Of a DNA stretch of 64,000 nt, positions 33,593-43,848 are shown in pieces. The stretch covers positions 372,001 through 436,000 of the forward strand of contig SAUG01000030.1 of assembly GCA_011316305.1 (NCBI GenBank). The letters run 5' to 3'. Source of the stretch: Rusavskia elegans. Its lineage: Eukaryota > Ascomycota > Lecanoromycetes > Teloschistales > Teloschistaceae. The notes beneath the pieces were generated by a model. The model was not told where the DNA came from and ran no database searches. It saw only the letters and a list, made by a program, of their open reading frames with translations. Every line of letters starts with the position of its first letter. Positions within the stretch are counted from its first letter, which is position 1. Made by a program: the position numbers and the translations under genes.

Positions 33593-35919
33593 ATGGTCAC
33601 GGCTAACGGACTGCTGAGGATATTCTGGCCTTCGGATTCGCCGAGAAGTAAGGTCGGAGGGACCATACTTGGATGGAGGAATTCCGATCTAGATATCTTT
33701 GTTGTGTCTATACTACAAGATGTCGAGGTGGGCCAATTTGAACGCTATGCCCTTCGCAGATACTAATTGAAATCAGCCAAGGCGCGTTGAAAATGCTCTG
33801 CGTGTAGGCACATTGATCAGAGGTTCTCCACACCCGCTGGCTCAGCTGCTCCAACTATGCGGACATTCAACCATCCAGGTTCTTGGAACTCTCAACCTCG
33901 ATTCTCCAGAAGACCGTTACGATCCCGGCTGGGTTTCGGCGTACACCAACGGGACCTCCATGTTCCCATCATTCCGCAGCCCAGGTGACCGTACTCTAGC
34001 TATTCAGGTGGTCTTATTTGACAGACCCTCTCCAGCACGGATGCAGTACATGTCCTTATTACCCATGTCCCTGGCACTGGGCGACAAGATATTGAGCAGT
34101 GACAACACTTTTTCGAAGCTTGGTCTCAATGAAGATGCCCAGACTGAGAGTATCCGCAAACGTAAGCTGATTGACAAAATTGGGCTGCATACTGTCGTCG
34201 AACACTCGCCAACACAAAAGGAGCTCTTCCTGCCGACCATTTTGAATCAGATCAACTGTTCGTCCGAGATGGCGCAATTGCTGACGAAGAATGCCCCCCT
34301 TCTAAGAACACGTGAGAAGAGGAGTTTAAGCGTCGGGGAGAGGGTAGTTGAGTCAGCGACTTCACTCTGGGATTACTTCTTTGACATTGTGTGGCGCTTC
34401 CTGACTACCTGGTGCTATCCGCTCCTAACCCGGAGCTTTGTCATTGGGCTCGTGTGTCACCGTATCATTGCGGAGATCATACTGCGGGTCCTTGAGTGGC
34501 GTTTCCACGCCGATTCCCTTGCACTGAAAGATGTCTTGGCCACCGCTCAGCAAGTCGACATCCGACTGCAGCAATTTTGCTACTGGCCTATCCAATATGT
34601 GACCCTACGAAAGCGAAAAGATGAATGGGAGAGCATCACAGACAGACATCCAGAGTATATACGCTTCTACAACAGCCTTTGGCTAGTGGCCAACGATGTA
34701 ATCATTGGAATCGCGATTGGCTCTTATATCATCGACAATGCTGAATGGGTTGCTTCCCAGATCAACATTATCTTGAGCGAGTGGACGGTCGATGGTTTGC
34801 GAAATATGATTGTGTGGCTCACGGATGCACCTGCTGGATTCAAACTCAACAATGAGCTCGCGGTCTTCCTTGGTAGGTTATTTGTATGGGTCATTGACTA
34901 TTGGAAAGGTCGTTCCTTCTGAGCCTGGATTTGACAGACTGCTGACTATGCACACCAGAATGCGTGGGTAGCCTCCGACCATACTTGCCGCATGTAATCT
35001 ACTTCATTGGGTTCTCAAGTTTCGCAGGAGCGACGATGCCGATCTCACTATTCTCGGACCTCTTATCGGTGCTGACCGTCCACATCTACTGCTTCTACAC
35101 AGCGTCTGCTAGGATCTTTCACTGGCAGCTGACTATCATCGTCTCCCTTTTCCACCTGTTCCGAGGCAAGAAACACAACGTACTACGCAACCGAATCGAT
35201 TCTTGCGATTACGATCTGGACCAATTACTGCTGGGCACTATCCTTTTTACCCTTTTGTCGTTCCTACTTCCAACCATCATCGTATTCTACCTGACCTTCA
35301 CATCTGCCAGGATGGGTATTATTTTCTTGAAGGCGGCATTGGATACCTTGCTAGCGTGCTTGAACCATTTCCCCCTTTTTGCATTGATGTTACGGATCAA
35401 GGATTCCCGGCGTTTACCAGGTATGTCCTCATTCTCATTATACTAGACATTACCACTCACAGGTTTGTTGACTCTAGGTGGCATTTGTTTCGAGCTTCAA
35501 GATACCCCACCAGCTATGTTGCGATCTGTCCATCCTCCTGGATTTCCTCCCTGTTCTTACGTACTACTCAAGGTCTGGCACTATGGACTTCTGGCAGTGT
35601 CACAACTGACTCGTGACTACAGCCCGTTCCTCTATCTCTACGCGCTATGTTCGACCAATACTTTCAGCTTGGATACCGCCTGAGAAAACACTACCTTTCG
35701 CCTAGTGTTGTGTACTGCCTATCCACGGGTCAATTCGTTCCTCCGCTGCATCGCAAAAGTCTTTACAGCCTACAGTATAGCATGCTGCCAGCGCGGCGAG
35801 CAAGCATAAAGGAGGTTTGGAGGCGATTAACCGAAATGTCATCGGCTGCTGTTCGTAATCCGATTACTGTGCCAAATGGCACGCTTTCGCACCGAAGGCA
35901 CCCTCCAAAGACGCAATAA
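33593..35919 (+). CDS. GPI1: GPI-GlcNAc transferase subunit GPI1 (PIG-Q)
   Basis: Gpi1 is a subunit of the ER complex that adds GlcNAc to phosphatidylinositol, the first step of GPI-anchor synthesis. Exons 33593-33727, 33777-34908, 34959-35420, 35478-35572 and 35623-35919 give about 706 residues. The N-terminus (GLLRIFWPSD, ILGWRNSDLDIFVVSIL) is conserved in fungal Gpi1. The PIG-Q core begins near GLVCHRIIAEIILRVLEW and includes NSLWLVANDVIIGIAIGSY, LLSVLTVHIYCFYTASARIF and LFHLFRGKKHNVLRNRID. It continues with the spans around LLGTILFTLLSFLLPTIIVF and the conserved GGICFELQDTP and YLSPSVVYCLSTGQFVPPL. The last introns were placed by restoring PVPLSLRAMFDQYF. The gene follows the small membrane-protein gene closely and converges on MSH2. 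Confidence 0.94.
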
Positions 35920-36171
35920 CGTAAAGATGCCTGGACGTCTTCCTCTTTCCCACCGGAGAATTTGCCTTAACACCTGTGTACTTCGATGGCGCTTTGCTTC
36001 AAGATGCTATCTAAGCACTCACGCCTCCCTGTACTCTTCCAGCGTATATCCCACAGTAAACTCCAATAACCCCTGAAAACAGCGTCGAAGGCAAATCAAC
36101 ATAGAGGGTATCGGTGATTGAGACGCTATATAACACCCCATTTGTAAGCCAGACCCTCCTAACGGTATCTA

Positions 36172-39023
36172 TCACAAAGATTTGACAGCTTGAAAAAAGG
36201 GATTATCCAGCAACTTCTGATTTCCCATCACTAGCTCCCTCATCTTCTTAGCCTGCTCCTCGATACTTAAATTCCTTCCTTCGGTCTCATCCTTCCATCT
36301 CGCCAGCATCTCCTTGAGCAACGCACTCCCTTCCTCCATATCTTCCTGTGTATGCTTGATTGCCGACGTCTCGTGCTTTGTCGAGAAGTCCTCCAACTCG
36401 TCCGCTTTCCTTTTCGCCATATTCACCACTTTTGGGGGGAATCGCACCAACTCCGCAACGTGGATCCCGAAACTTTGGTCGCAGACGCCTTCGTCGACTT
36501 TGTACAGCAAGGTCACTTCTCGCCTATCTTTCTCTTTGTTGACATCGCCAATGTGGGCTACGACATGCAGGTTCCGCACTTGCGGGTATTCCTCCACCAA
36601 AGCGGTGAGTTCGTGGAAATGCGTGGCGAACATGGCGAAACAGCCGATTTCCTTGACGATGTGTTCGGAGATGGCCCAAGCAAGGCCGAAGCCGTCGTAG
36701 GTGCTCGTGCCGCGACCGAGCTCGTCGATGATGATCAAAGACTCCGACGTGGCTGATTTGAGGATGTTGGCCGTCTCCAGCATTTCGGCCATGAAGGTCG
36801 AGACGCCCTTGAGCTGTGAGTCGCTGGCGCCCACGCGAGCGAGGATACTATCGAAGATGGTGAGTTCGGCTTCCGCGCACGGGACGAAGCACCCAACTTG
36901 GGCGAGGAGAGCAATGACGCCGATTTGTCGGATGTACGTTGATTTACCGCCCATGTTGGGACCAGTGATGATGAGGAACTCCGAAGATCCTCGGATGAGG
37001 GAGACGTCGTTGGTGATGAATTGGACGTCGTCTTGCATCTCCATGCAGGGATGACGGGCCTCCTTGAGGATCGTGTTGCCTATGCCCCGGGGATGTATTG
37101 TCGGGCAGACGTAGGAAGTGGGTGCGTGCACGGAGACGTGTGCGAAGCTGATGATGACGTCGAGGTGGGCGAGGACGGCGGCGAGTTTTTCGAAAACGGG
37201 GCAATAGGAGGCGGCAACGGAGACGACTTCGGAGACCAGACCAGATTGCGTACGGTTGTAGTTTGAGGAGAGTTGGTCGTGTTCACGGCGCATGGTCTGC
37301 ATGGTCGTGGTGGTGAAGTAGACGCCATTCTTCTGGGTGGAGCATTCTTGGAATTGCTTCTTGTTGCGGATGCAGCCGGCCTCTGCCCTAGTCAGGCGGA
37401 AGCACCAGCCATGTACCCGGTGGTTCTCCAGGAAGAGTTTCTTCTCCGTGTCCTGGTTGAGTTCTTTACCAACTTTGCGATGCTCGACTTCCATATCGTA
37501 TTTCAGCTTGTCCAGCCGCTTTTTGATAATCCGCAGGCTCTCATCGAACTCGGGCTTGATGATGAACTCGTGGTGGTCGAGGGCATCAAGGTCTACCGTC
37601 GTTTCCACCATTTCTTGCAACTTGGCCAGGCTTGTGGAGTATTCATTTAATTTGGATGTGTACTCCGCGTCAAGCGGATCCCTGTGTGTCTCATCCATGA
37701 CGCCTTCCAGGGTACCGATGAAACCTGGCAGTCGAATGGCTACTTGATACGCTCGCACGACGTCCTCTAAATTGGCTAACTTTCGCTGGAACCTTTTGGC
37801 CAGTCGGTATAGATCTGGTATCGAACGAAGATGCTCTTCTTGCAATGTTTGGCGGAGTTCCGTGTCTTCCACGAAAGCCTCAACCAGCCTTTGTCGTCGC
37901 TGAATCTCTTCGAGACTCATCAAAGGTTGCTTTAGCCATTGAGCCAGCAGCCGACTCCCCACAGGCGTCTTACAGTGATTGAGGAGACCATAGAGACTCA
38001 TGGTTTTCGATCCATCGCGTGGGCCTGGCATGAGGTTCAGTGCTTTGAGCGCAGACGCGTCGAGCTTCATGTACTGCGAAAGATCATGCTGATAGAGCTG
38101 GTATTGCCCAAAGTTGGAAGGATCCGATAACACCCCCAAGTATTTGATCAAAGCCGCGGCAGAACCCATTGCGAGCTTCAAATCTGTCTGTGGCAAGGTC
38201 CCCGCAGCAAGGTCGTCGCGCAACAGCCGTGTCAGATCTTGCTCGATATCCTTGGTTCCAAAGTCACCACTTGTTCGCTCCGACACCGCAACGCCGCAGC
38301 TGTCGGCTATTTGCCGCAACTTCCCCAATTCGACATCTTTCTTTTGAGTGTCTGCTTGAAACAAGCATTCTTTGACGCCTAACTGTATCAGAAGCGACTC
38401 AAAATTCGAATAGAGATCGTTGTCGAGAAACTCGGTGACCCCTAGCTCCCTTACGCTTGCGTCTGCGAAACATACACCCACATTCCGAGCTTCGGATGCT
38501 TTCGCCGATACCTTGACGGCCAGGATGATAGGGGCGGAGTCCATATGTCCACCAAGTTCATCTTCCACGTCTTGCAGATTGCCGGGTGAAGCTTGTTTCG
38601 TGACTTTCCATTGCATTCTGCCGGAACTTTCCCAGATCTCCACTCTTTTACCGAGTTTGAACAAGGCGTCTCGAAGAAAGTTACGGAAGACGGTGATGGT
38701 CATTGTTACGGAAGGGAGCCGGGTATCTGCTTTGCCCAACTGGCGTAGGACAGAGGTGGATTTGTACACCTGGGAAATATCAATACCAATTCCATTCAGG
38801 TAGTCCATGATAGCCGACCGTCCGCGCAATGAAAGCAGCGTCATCTCCGTGAGCGGTATACCAGTCACCGCGGTCGAATATGCGTATAGTTTCGTCATCG
38901 TTGGCGGGAAGATTTCTAAAGAAACGGATGAAACCGACTTCATCATCAACCTGTGATTTATCAGCTGACACCCAGTAGAGTCAAGATTGGATGTTCTACC
39001 TTCAATTCTGGTCGGGACGACAT
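36172..39023 (-). CDS. MSH2: DNA mismatch repair protein MSH2
   Basis: The common subunit of the MutS alpha (with Msh6) and MutS beta (with Msh3) mismatch-recognition complexes in the nucleus. Exons 39023-39000, 38950-38819 and 38769-36172 give about 917 residues. The first exon is only 24 nt (MSSRPELK) and is needed to reach the conserved FIRFFRNLPANDDETIRIFDRGDWYT-type start in exon 2. The second intron is 49 nt with a weak donor, GTCGGC. Domain landmarks are the mismatch-binding N-terminus, LNLMPGPRDGSKTMSLYGLL with TPVGSRLLAQWLKQPL in the core, and the ATPase Walker A GPNMGGKSTYIRQIG. The ATPase continues with Walker B LIIIDELGRGTSTYDGFG and ATHFHELT. Lever and clamp helices lie between. 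No truncation is seen. Two perfect MCB boxes lie just upstream. Confidence 0.97.
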
Positions 39024-39421
39024 TATCGCGCTGGCTTAATATTTTGTTGGCATGAGGAAGTTGAAGATGTGGACCTCGGCTACCAGAACGCGTGATTGAA
39101 TAGACACGCGTTTGGGTTTCACGCGCACCACTAATATTATCGAGACGTATTCAATGCAGACTGAGACATCGGGTATCGTAAGTCGTCGTCTGAAATGCTG
39201 CAGGATGAGATCTCGAAAAGGTTTGTCAAGTGTATCAACATAATATGGACAAGACCTGGGTTCAAACCAAACCGTTTGCTACTTCGCTTCGAAGGGGTAT
39301 GAGTACTGGGAACTGATATTTTCAGGACTATCTCGAGCCTGCAGCGCTGAGAAGATGATCAGATCCATAGACTCCTTAAACACCATGCAATGATTTGCTG
39401 CTCGTTCCTTACAACTCGATT
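39024..39421. promoter_or_regulatory. MSH2 promoter region
   Basis: 398 bp between the 3' end of the BolA gene and the MSH2 start, both on the minus strand. It carries two perfect ACGCGT motifs and one ACGCGC within 40 bp, listed separately. No other feature was recognised. Confidence 0.6.
39088..39126. promoter_or_regulatory. MCB (MluI cell-cycle box) cluster upstream of MSH2
   Basis: ACGCGT occurs at 39088-39093 and 39106-39111, and ACGCGC at 39121-39126. They lie about 65-105 bp before the MSH2 start codon. ACGCGT is the binding site of the MBF factor (Mbp1/Swi6), which drives late-G1 transcription of DNA replication and repair genes in yeasts, MSH2 among them. The spacing and density are far above chance for this sequence. 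Regulation here is inferred. Confidence 0.7.
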
Positions 39422-39890
39422 CTAGGGTCCAGCTTCTTTCTGTTTCTTGACCCATTCCTCAGGGGTAAAACACTTTGGTGTCCAAGCATGGATTGCCGCG
39501 ATTTCTGTCTTCAATGCCGAATTGACCAGTCTGTGTCGCGCCAGTGTGTTCTTCTTATCGAATTGCTGAGAAACTATCATAGCGTTGAAAGCTTGGCCGC
39601 AGCCACCTATGGTTTGATCCTTTCAGCGCGGTGCGAATAGAAAGGTTTAAAGAGGATCGATTACCTGACATATCTTCGATATCAACATGTTCTGCTCCTA
39701 ACTTTTCCTTCAGGGTTTGCTCGAGAGACGACACGGTAACGCCGGAGGTGCTGGCTGCATTCGCGGCTTGAGTGTCTGTCTCTGCTGCACCGGCGCTCAT
39801 TGCAAAAGTCTTGCTGTGAATAGGCCAAGACGCTCTTATCGGTTTGATGGGTACAATCGTTGGTCTGACCAGGCGAGTGGGAGGCGGCAT
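39422..39890 (-). CDS. BolA-like protein (Bol2/Fra2 type)
   Basis: BolA proteins pair with monothiol glutaredoxins to handle iron-sulfur clusters. The Bol2/Fra2 type signals iron status with Grx3/4, while Bol1/Bol3 act in mitochondria. Exons 39890-39665 and 39606-39422 give about 136 residues. The fold is clear: VSSLEQTLKEKLGAEHVDIEDMSGGCG, then MIVSQQF, ARHRLVNSALKTEIAAIHAW and the ending TPKCFTPEEW. The GCGQAF motif and the CFTPEEW tail are closest to Bol2. The N-terminal 30 residues (MPPPTRLVRPTIVPIKPIRASW) are basic and could be a mitochondrial presequence, with an internal MSAGAAE start giving a cytosolic form. The gene is divergent from NIF3 with 159 bp between the start codons. Confidence 0.88.
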
Positions 39891-40049
39891 GGATGTCGGT
39901 TGAAATGGGGGAATGTCTTGAAGATGAATCCACCGTGACGTAGTGGTCTCGAACACGGCCCGCCTCGGCGGCGGCTCCGACGCTTGGACCAGGAGATCGT
40001 CCCGAAAACTTTATTTGATTCCTTGTTCTTGCGATGTCACCAGTTCTTC

Positions 40050-41624
40050 ATGTTTCGGACAGCTTTGGGAAGAGCAGCCAGGATGAGTACCTACACGACC
40101 GATAGGGCTAGTCCATTCACCAGAGCTGTTGTCGGCTCCATGAGAAGAATGTGGGCCTTCAATTCATCCAATTGCCTTGGGGCCAGTACTCACCAGACTT
40201 TGATATAGATACCCAGAAGCTTTGGCTGATCAGAGCTTTGACAACACAGGCTGTCAGCACATGGCTCAGATGTGAATGGAAGCTTCCGGGACTGACATGA
40301 GGCAGTGTTACTGGAAGCTCCTTTCGATCCCATTCGGCGGCAGATGAACTCGGTCCTTCTCACCATCGACCTGACCAAAGCCGTCGCAGACGAAGCCATT
40401 GAGCGCAAAGATTGCGTAGTAGTCGCATACCGTGAGCCAACTATTTGACGGCTCGATTGCGATGAGCTTATCAACTGCAGATCCCATCATCTTCCGAGGT
40501 TTTAAGAGCTTGACACTATCAGACTGCCAGCAACAATCTATTTTACGCCTTGCGCTTGAGGGTATAAGCGTATAATGCCTGACAGCACGGTCTTCTCCGC
40601 AACAGCTGATCGCTAGCTATCAGGTCTATAGCCCTCACACGGCTGTTGATGCTGCACCAGGCGGATTAGCGGACTGGCTCGCCGACATTGCTACTGGCCA
40701 TCTCCCCAGTCCGGAGCCTGCAACGCACACAGCCCACCCCGAGAAAACCTCCCCAGAAACAATCGAAGAAGAAGAAGAAGAAGGTGAAGTCGAATCCGAG
40801 GCCAATGCCTCGACAGAGCAACCGGCAGAGGCAAAGAAGAAACCACAACGACCAAGGATGTCGTTGCAGAGAACATATTCCAAGCCAACCTACCCGAGCC
40901 ATCGCCCCGTGGACACAAGCAAGTATGATCTCGACCCGTATGCTGAACCTCCCCGATCGGAGAAGCGTGGCTAATCCTCCGGCTACAGCTCGTCTGTGGA
41001 TCATACGCGATCTGTCATTAGCCCAGTCACGGGCGTTGAAGGTTTCGAAGGGGCCGGCTTTGGCCGCTTGGTCACGTTCAACGAGCCACAGCCCCTGAGA
41101 CACCTTGTCGAGCGCATTGCGCATGGCGTCGGTAGCCCCAAAGGTTTCCCGCTTGCGATCCCGGTCAGCCTCCTATTTCCCGGATTCAAGGGAAGACGAG
41201 CTGACGAACACGACAGCAAGGAAAACAAGTGGAAGACATCCAAATTCGCACTGTGGGCGTCAGCGCTGGCAGCGGGCATAGCGTCCTCAAAGGCGTTGAG
41301 GCGGACTTGCTCTTCACCGGAGAATTATCGCACCACGAAGCTCTTGCGGCAACAGAAAAGGGGCAATGTGTCATCACACTCTTCCACAGCAACAGCGAGC
41401 GAGGGTTTCTTAGCAGCGTCTTGAAAGAAAAGTTGACCGAGGTATTGAAAGAGGAATGGGAGAGGGTCCGGAACGAGGTGGCAGAGGCCCAGGAGTTAAC
41501 CCCGGAATGGGAAGATGCGGTAAAGGATGAGGATGTGCTGGTAGAATGTTCCGAACGGGATCGTGATCCTTTCGGAGTGGTAATTCTGCAGTCGAGCAAA
41601 CAGGAGGGCAAACCCTTGAGCTGA
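40050..41624 (+). CDS. NIF3: NIF3 family protein (GTP cyclohydrolase I type 2-like)
   Basis: NIF3/DUF34 proteins are universal metal-binding proteins whose reaction is still uncertain. Seven exons (40050-40150, 40209-40252, 40306-40431, 40481-40569, 40624-40922, 40989-41163, 41217-41624) give about 413 residues. Splicing restores YPEALADQSFDNTGLLLEAPF, TIDLTKAVADEAI, VVAYHPIIFRG, the metal-site motif YSPHTAVDAAPGG and, near the end, IQIRTVGVSAGSGHSVL with GELSHHEALAATEKG. The His residues of HPIIF, SPHT and SHHE are the expected metal ligands. An acidic and Lys-rich insert (EEEEEEGEVESE...) splits the two halves, as in many eukaryotes. The first 11 residues before MSTYT (MFRTALGRAAR) look like a mitochondrial presequence, so either ATG may serve. 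Several donors are weak (GTCAGC twice). Confidence 0.92.
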
Positions 41625-41853
41625 TGGACACCGTTGGGACACATTCATTTTTTTTTTTTGCGACTATTTGACGGAAGATGGAGGCATCCTGAGTTATGGG
41701 CTGATACAAAGTAAGATACCCTTCAGTAGCGTAATTACCGAAAACCCATCCCTCGCCTCGGCGATCTTTGAGAATTGCAATACTTTTAGGAGAGACCTGA
41801 GGCTTGGGGAGAGTGGAAGCCAAGACATGCAGTCCTGTCATCTTTGCTGCTCA

Positions 41854-42795
41854 TTAGAGTACCTTATCAGCAGACGAAACTATCACAGCATCAGCATCTT
41901 AATCACTCTTCGTATCAGTAGGACCAAGGGAAGTCACCATCTACACCTGTGTTATCAGGTTCTACGTAGGCTTCTTTGACCTTCCCATCCTCGACTTTTA
42001 GAGCATACCGCTTGCTCCTATTATTGCCGAAGATAGAGGCGCTCTCGAAAGAGAGGTCTAGTGCTTCCGTGAATTTGGCGTCAGGATCACCAAGGAATCG
42101 AATCTGCTTTCTTTAGCCAATACTCGGGGGTCCAGCACGGAATTGCAAGCAGGTAGGCGTCTTGAGGAGGCGATGAGAGGAAAATGGCATATGCTTACTC
42201 CACTCTTGTTTTGGGGATCGAGTGTTGCGCGCCATGCTTTCATGACGAATGCATCATTGACGGAAACGACGAAGACTTTGCCAGCTTCTTTGAGAGAGGC
42301 GCTGTTGAGGTAGCCAGGAATATGGGAAGCGCTACATGCTGGACCTGGGAACTGTGAGCAGCACGTCATATTTCCAAAGCTCTCGTCATAAACGTATCAA
42401 GAAGGGCCAATTGAAGACATGCCAAAGTCACATATCGCATGACCAAGCTGGGCGGGCAATATGAGGCAAGAGAGCGGCAGGGGTTAAAAATGGGCATGCC
42501 GACGGTGTGAACGTGGAAGAGGCTTTTGATACGTTGATTGGACAGAGCTCTCGAGTGAATCTTAGAGAACCAACTTACTGAAAGCTGCAGGTACGCCAAT
42601 GACTAGACCCTTCCCCTGAAGCTCTTTGGCCAAATTCACCTTGTTCCCCGGCGAAGCTTCGACGAGGTCGATATCCGGGATGCGATCACCAGCCTTGACG
42701 AAAGCGGGAGCAGTGGTAGAGAAAGACCGAGATGCAATGGTCGAGGGTGGCAACGAGCGTGGCAGCAGGCGAAACAAGTTGCGGCTGTGGGACAT
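41854..42795 (-). CDS. Mitochondrial peroxiredoxin, Prx5 type
   Basis: A thiol peroxidase that reduces hydrogen peroxide and alkyl peroxides. Exons 42795-42579, 42344-42199, 42103-41938 and 41879-41854 give about 184 residues. The N-terminus (MSHSRNLFRLLPRSL...ASRSFSTTAPAF) is a good mitochondrial targeting sequence. The peroxidatic cysteine lies in PAAFSPACSASHIPGYL, with the Pro, Ser and Cys of the P-x3-(S/T)-xx-C motif reassembled across intron 1. VFVVSVNDAFVMKAW, IRFLGDPDAKFTEAL and YVEPDNTGVDVSSADKVL complete the Prx5/AhpC-TSA fold. The last exon is only 26 nt. No second conserved cysteine is evident, so a one-cysteine mechanism is likely. The gene is divergent from the oxidative-stress regulator SKN7. 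Confidence 0.92.
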
Positions 42796-43848
42796 GGTCG
42801 GTCGATGATGTGTGTAATCTAGGGTAATTTGGTTGGATAAAAGGGGATAGAGCGGGAGCGATCAGCTAAAGTAGTAGATAATGCAGGTTGGACGGGGTGA
42901 GATGTGTGTGATGGATGATGCTTGACTGCATCAAGTGAAGTGAAGGAAGCTTGAAAGGGTGGCTGGCTGAAGCTCAGAGACCGTCAGACGCTTACAGAGC
43001 ACCCGATCACTTGGTTCGGACACGAGGGGTCGGGTACTTGATTCGGTATAAACTATAATGCAAGAATATGGAGACACCTTATGGAGCCCTGGGCTGCAGT
43101 AGTTCTTGAGACGAACGCAATTTACACGTGATTACTGGGGTCTCGTTGGGGATCAGATGGCCATTGTTATTGACCTCGCTCCACTTGTCTATTACTATAT
43201 CGATTGTGATACTGCGACAACGACCCATAGAGTAACAAGAAGCAGAATAATCCGGACACTAATAAGCCTATAGTCTCATGCATTGGCCGGGTATCCGATT
43301 TGGCTGGCAGTCGTGGTTTCGAGTGTCCAATTCGCCAAGTCGAGGTGTCCGAATGATTCTGCTACAGATTTGCGTGCCGATGACTGTTCCACGATGCGGA
43401 CGGTGGCTTATGTTAACCTTTCCGCCAGATATTTATAATAGGCTGCAGAGATCGACAAGGACAGACTAAAGTAAGGGCTAAGCTTCTCAGGCCTAGAGTG
43501 CCCTAAGTCTAAAGGGAACTCTACCTACCTTAGGTAAGTAGGTACCTTTTCTACGAGCCTACCGTTCGTCGCCCCACCCACGGATCCACCCCGATTAGAT
43601 CGCAGCACGCAGTCAAGATCTCCTGCGCAGCCCAAAGGTTCAAGAGTCATGTCCCTGTCGACAAGCTTCGTTTCTCCGGACCCAAGAAAAGACCATTCGC
43701 TTGAGTAGTCGCGGAAGACTGCCGGACACCTCGAGACATCCTCGTCACCACCACCACCACCACCAGCAGCCTTGTCGCTCATTCTTTTCCCGGCTGCAGA
43801 AACGTCCACAACAGATGACAATGAGGTCTTGAATGCCGACGGCCCACG
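42796..43848. promoter_or_regulatory. Shared upstream region of peroxiredoxin and SKN7
   Basis: 1053 bp between two divergent start codons. GGCTGGC, which fits the GGCnGGC form reported for yeast Skn7 sites, occurs at 42961-42967 and 43302-43308. A CACGTG is at 43125-43130. An imperfect palindrome of CTACCT/AGGTA words lies at 43521-43546, and a CCA run at about 43746-43767 is in the probable SKN7 leader. The minus-strand frame over 43525-43926 is unsupported. Confidence 0.5.

Noticed and set aside
40666..41124. 152-codon antisense frame over NIF3
   Set aside because: Antisense to conserved NIF3 exons, with a low-complexity poly-Phe run opposite the Lys-rich insert.
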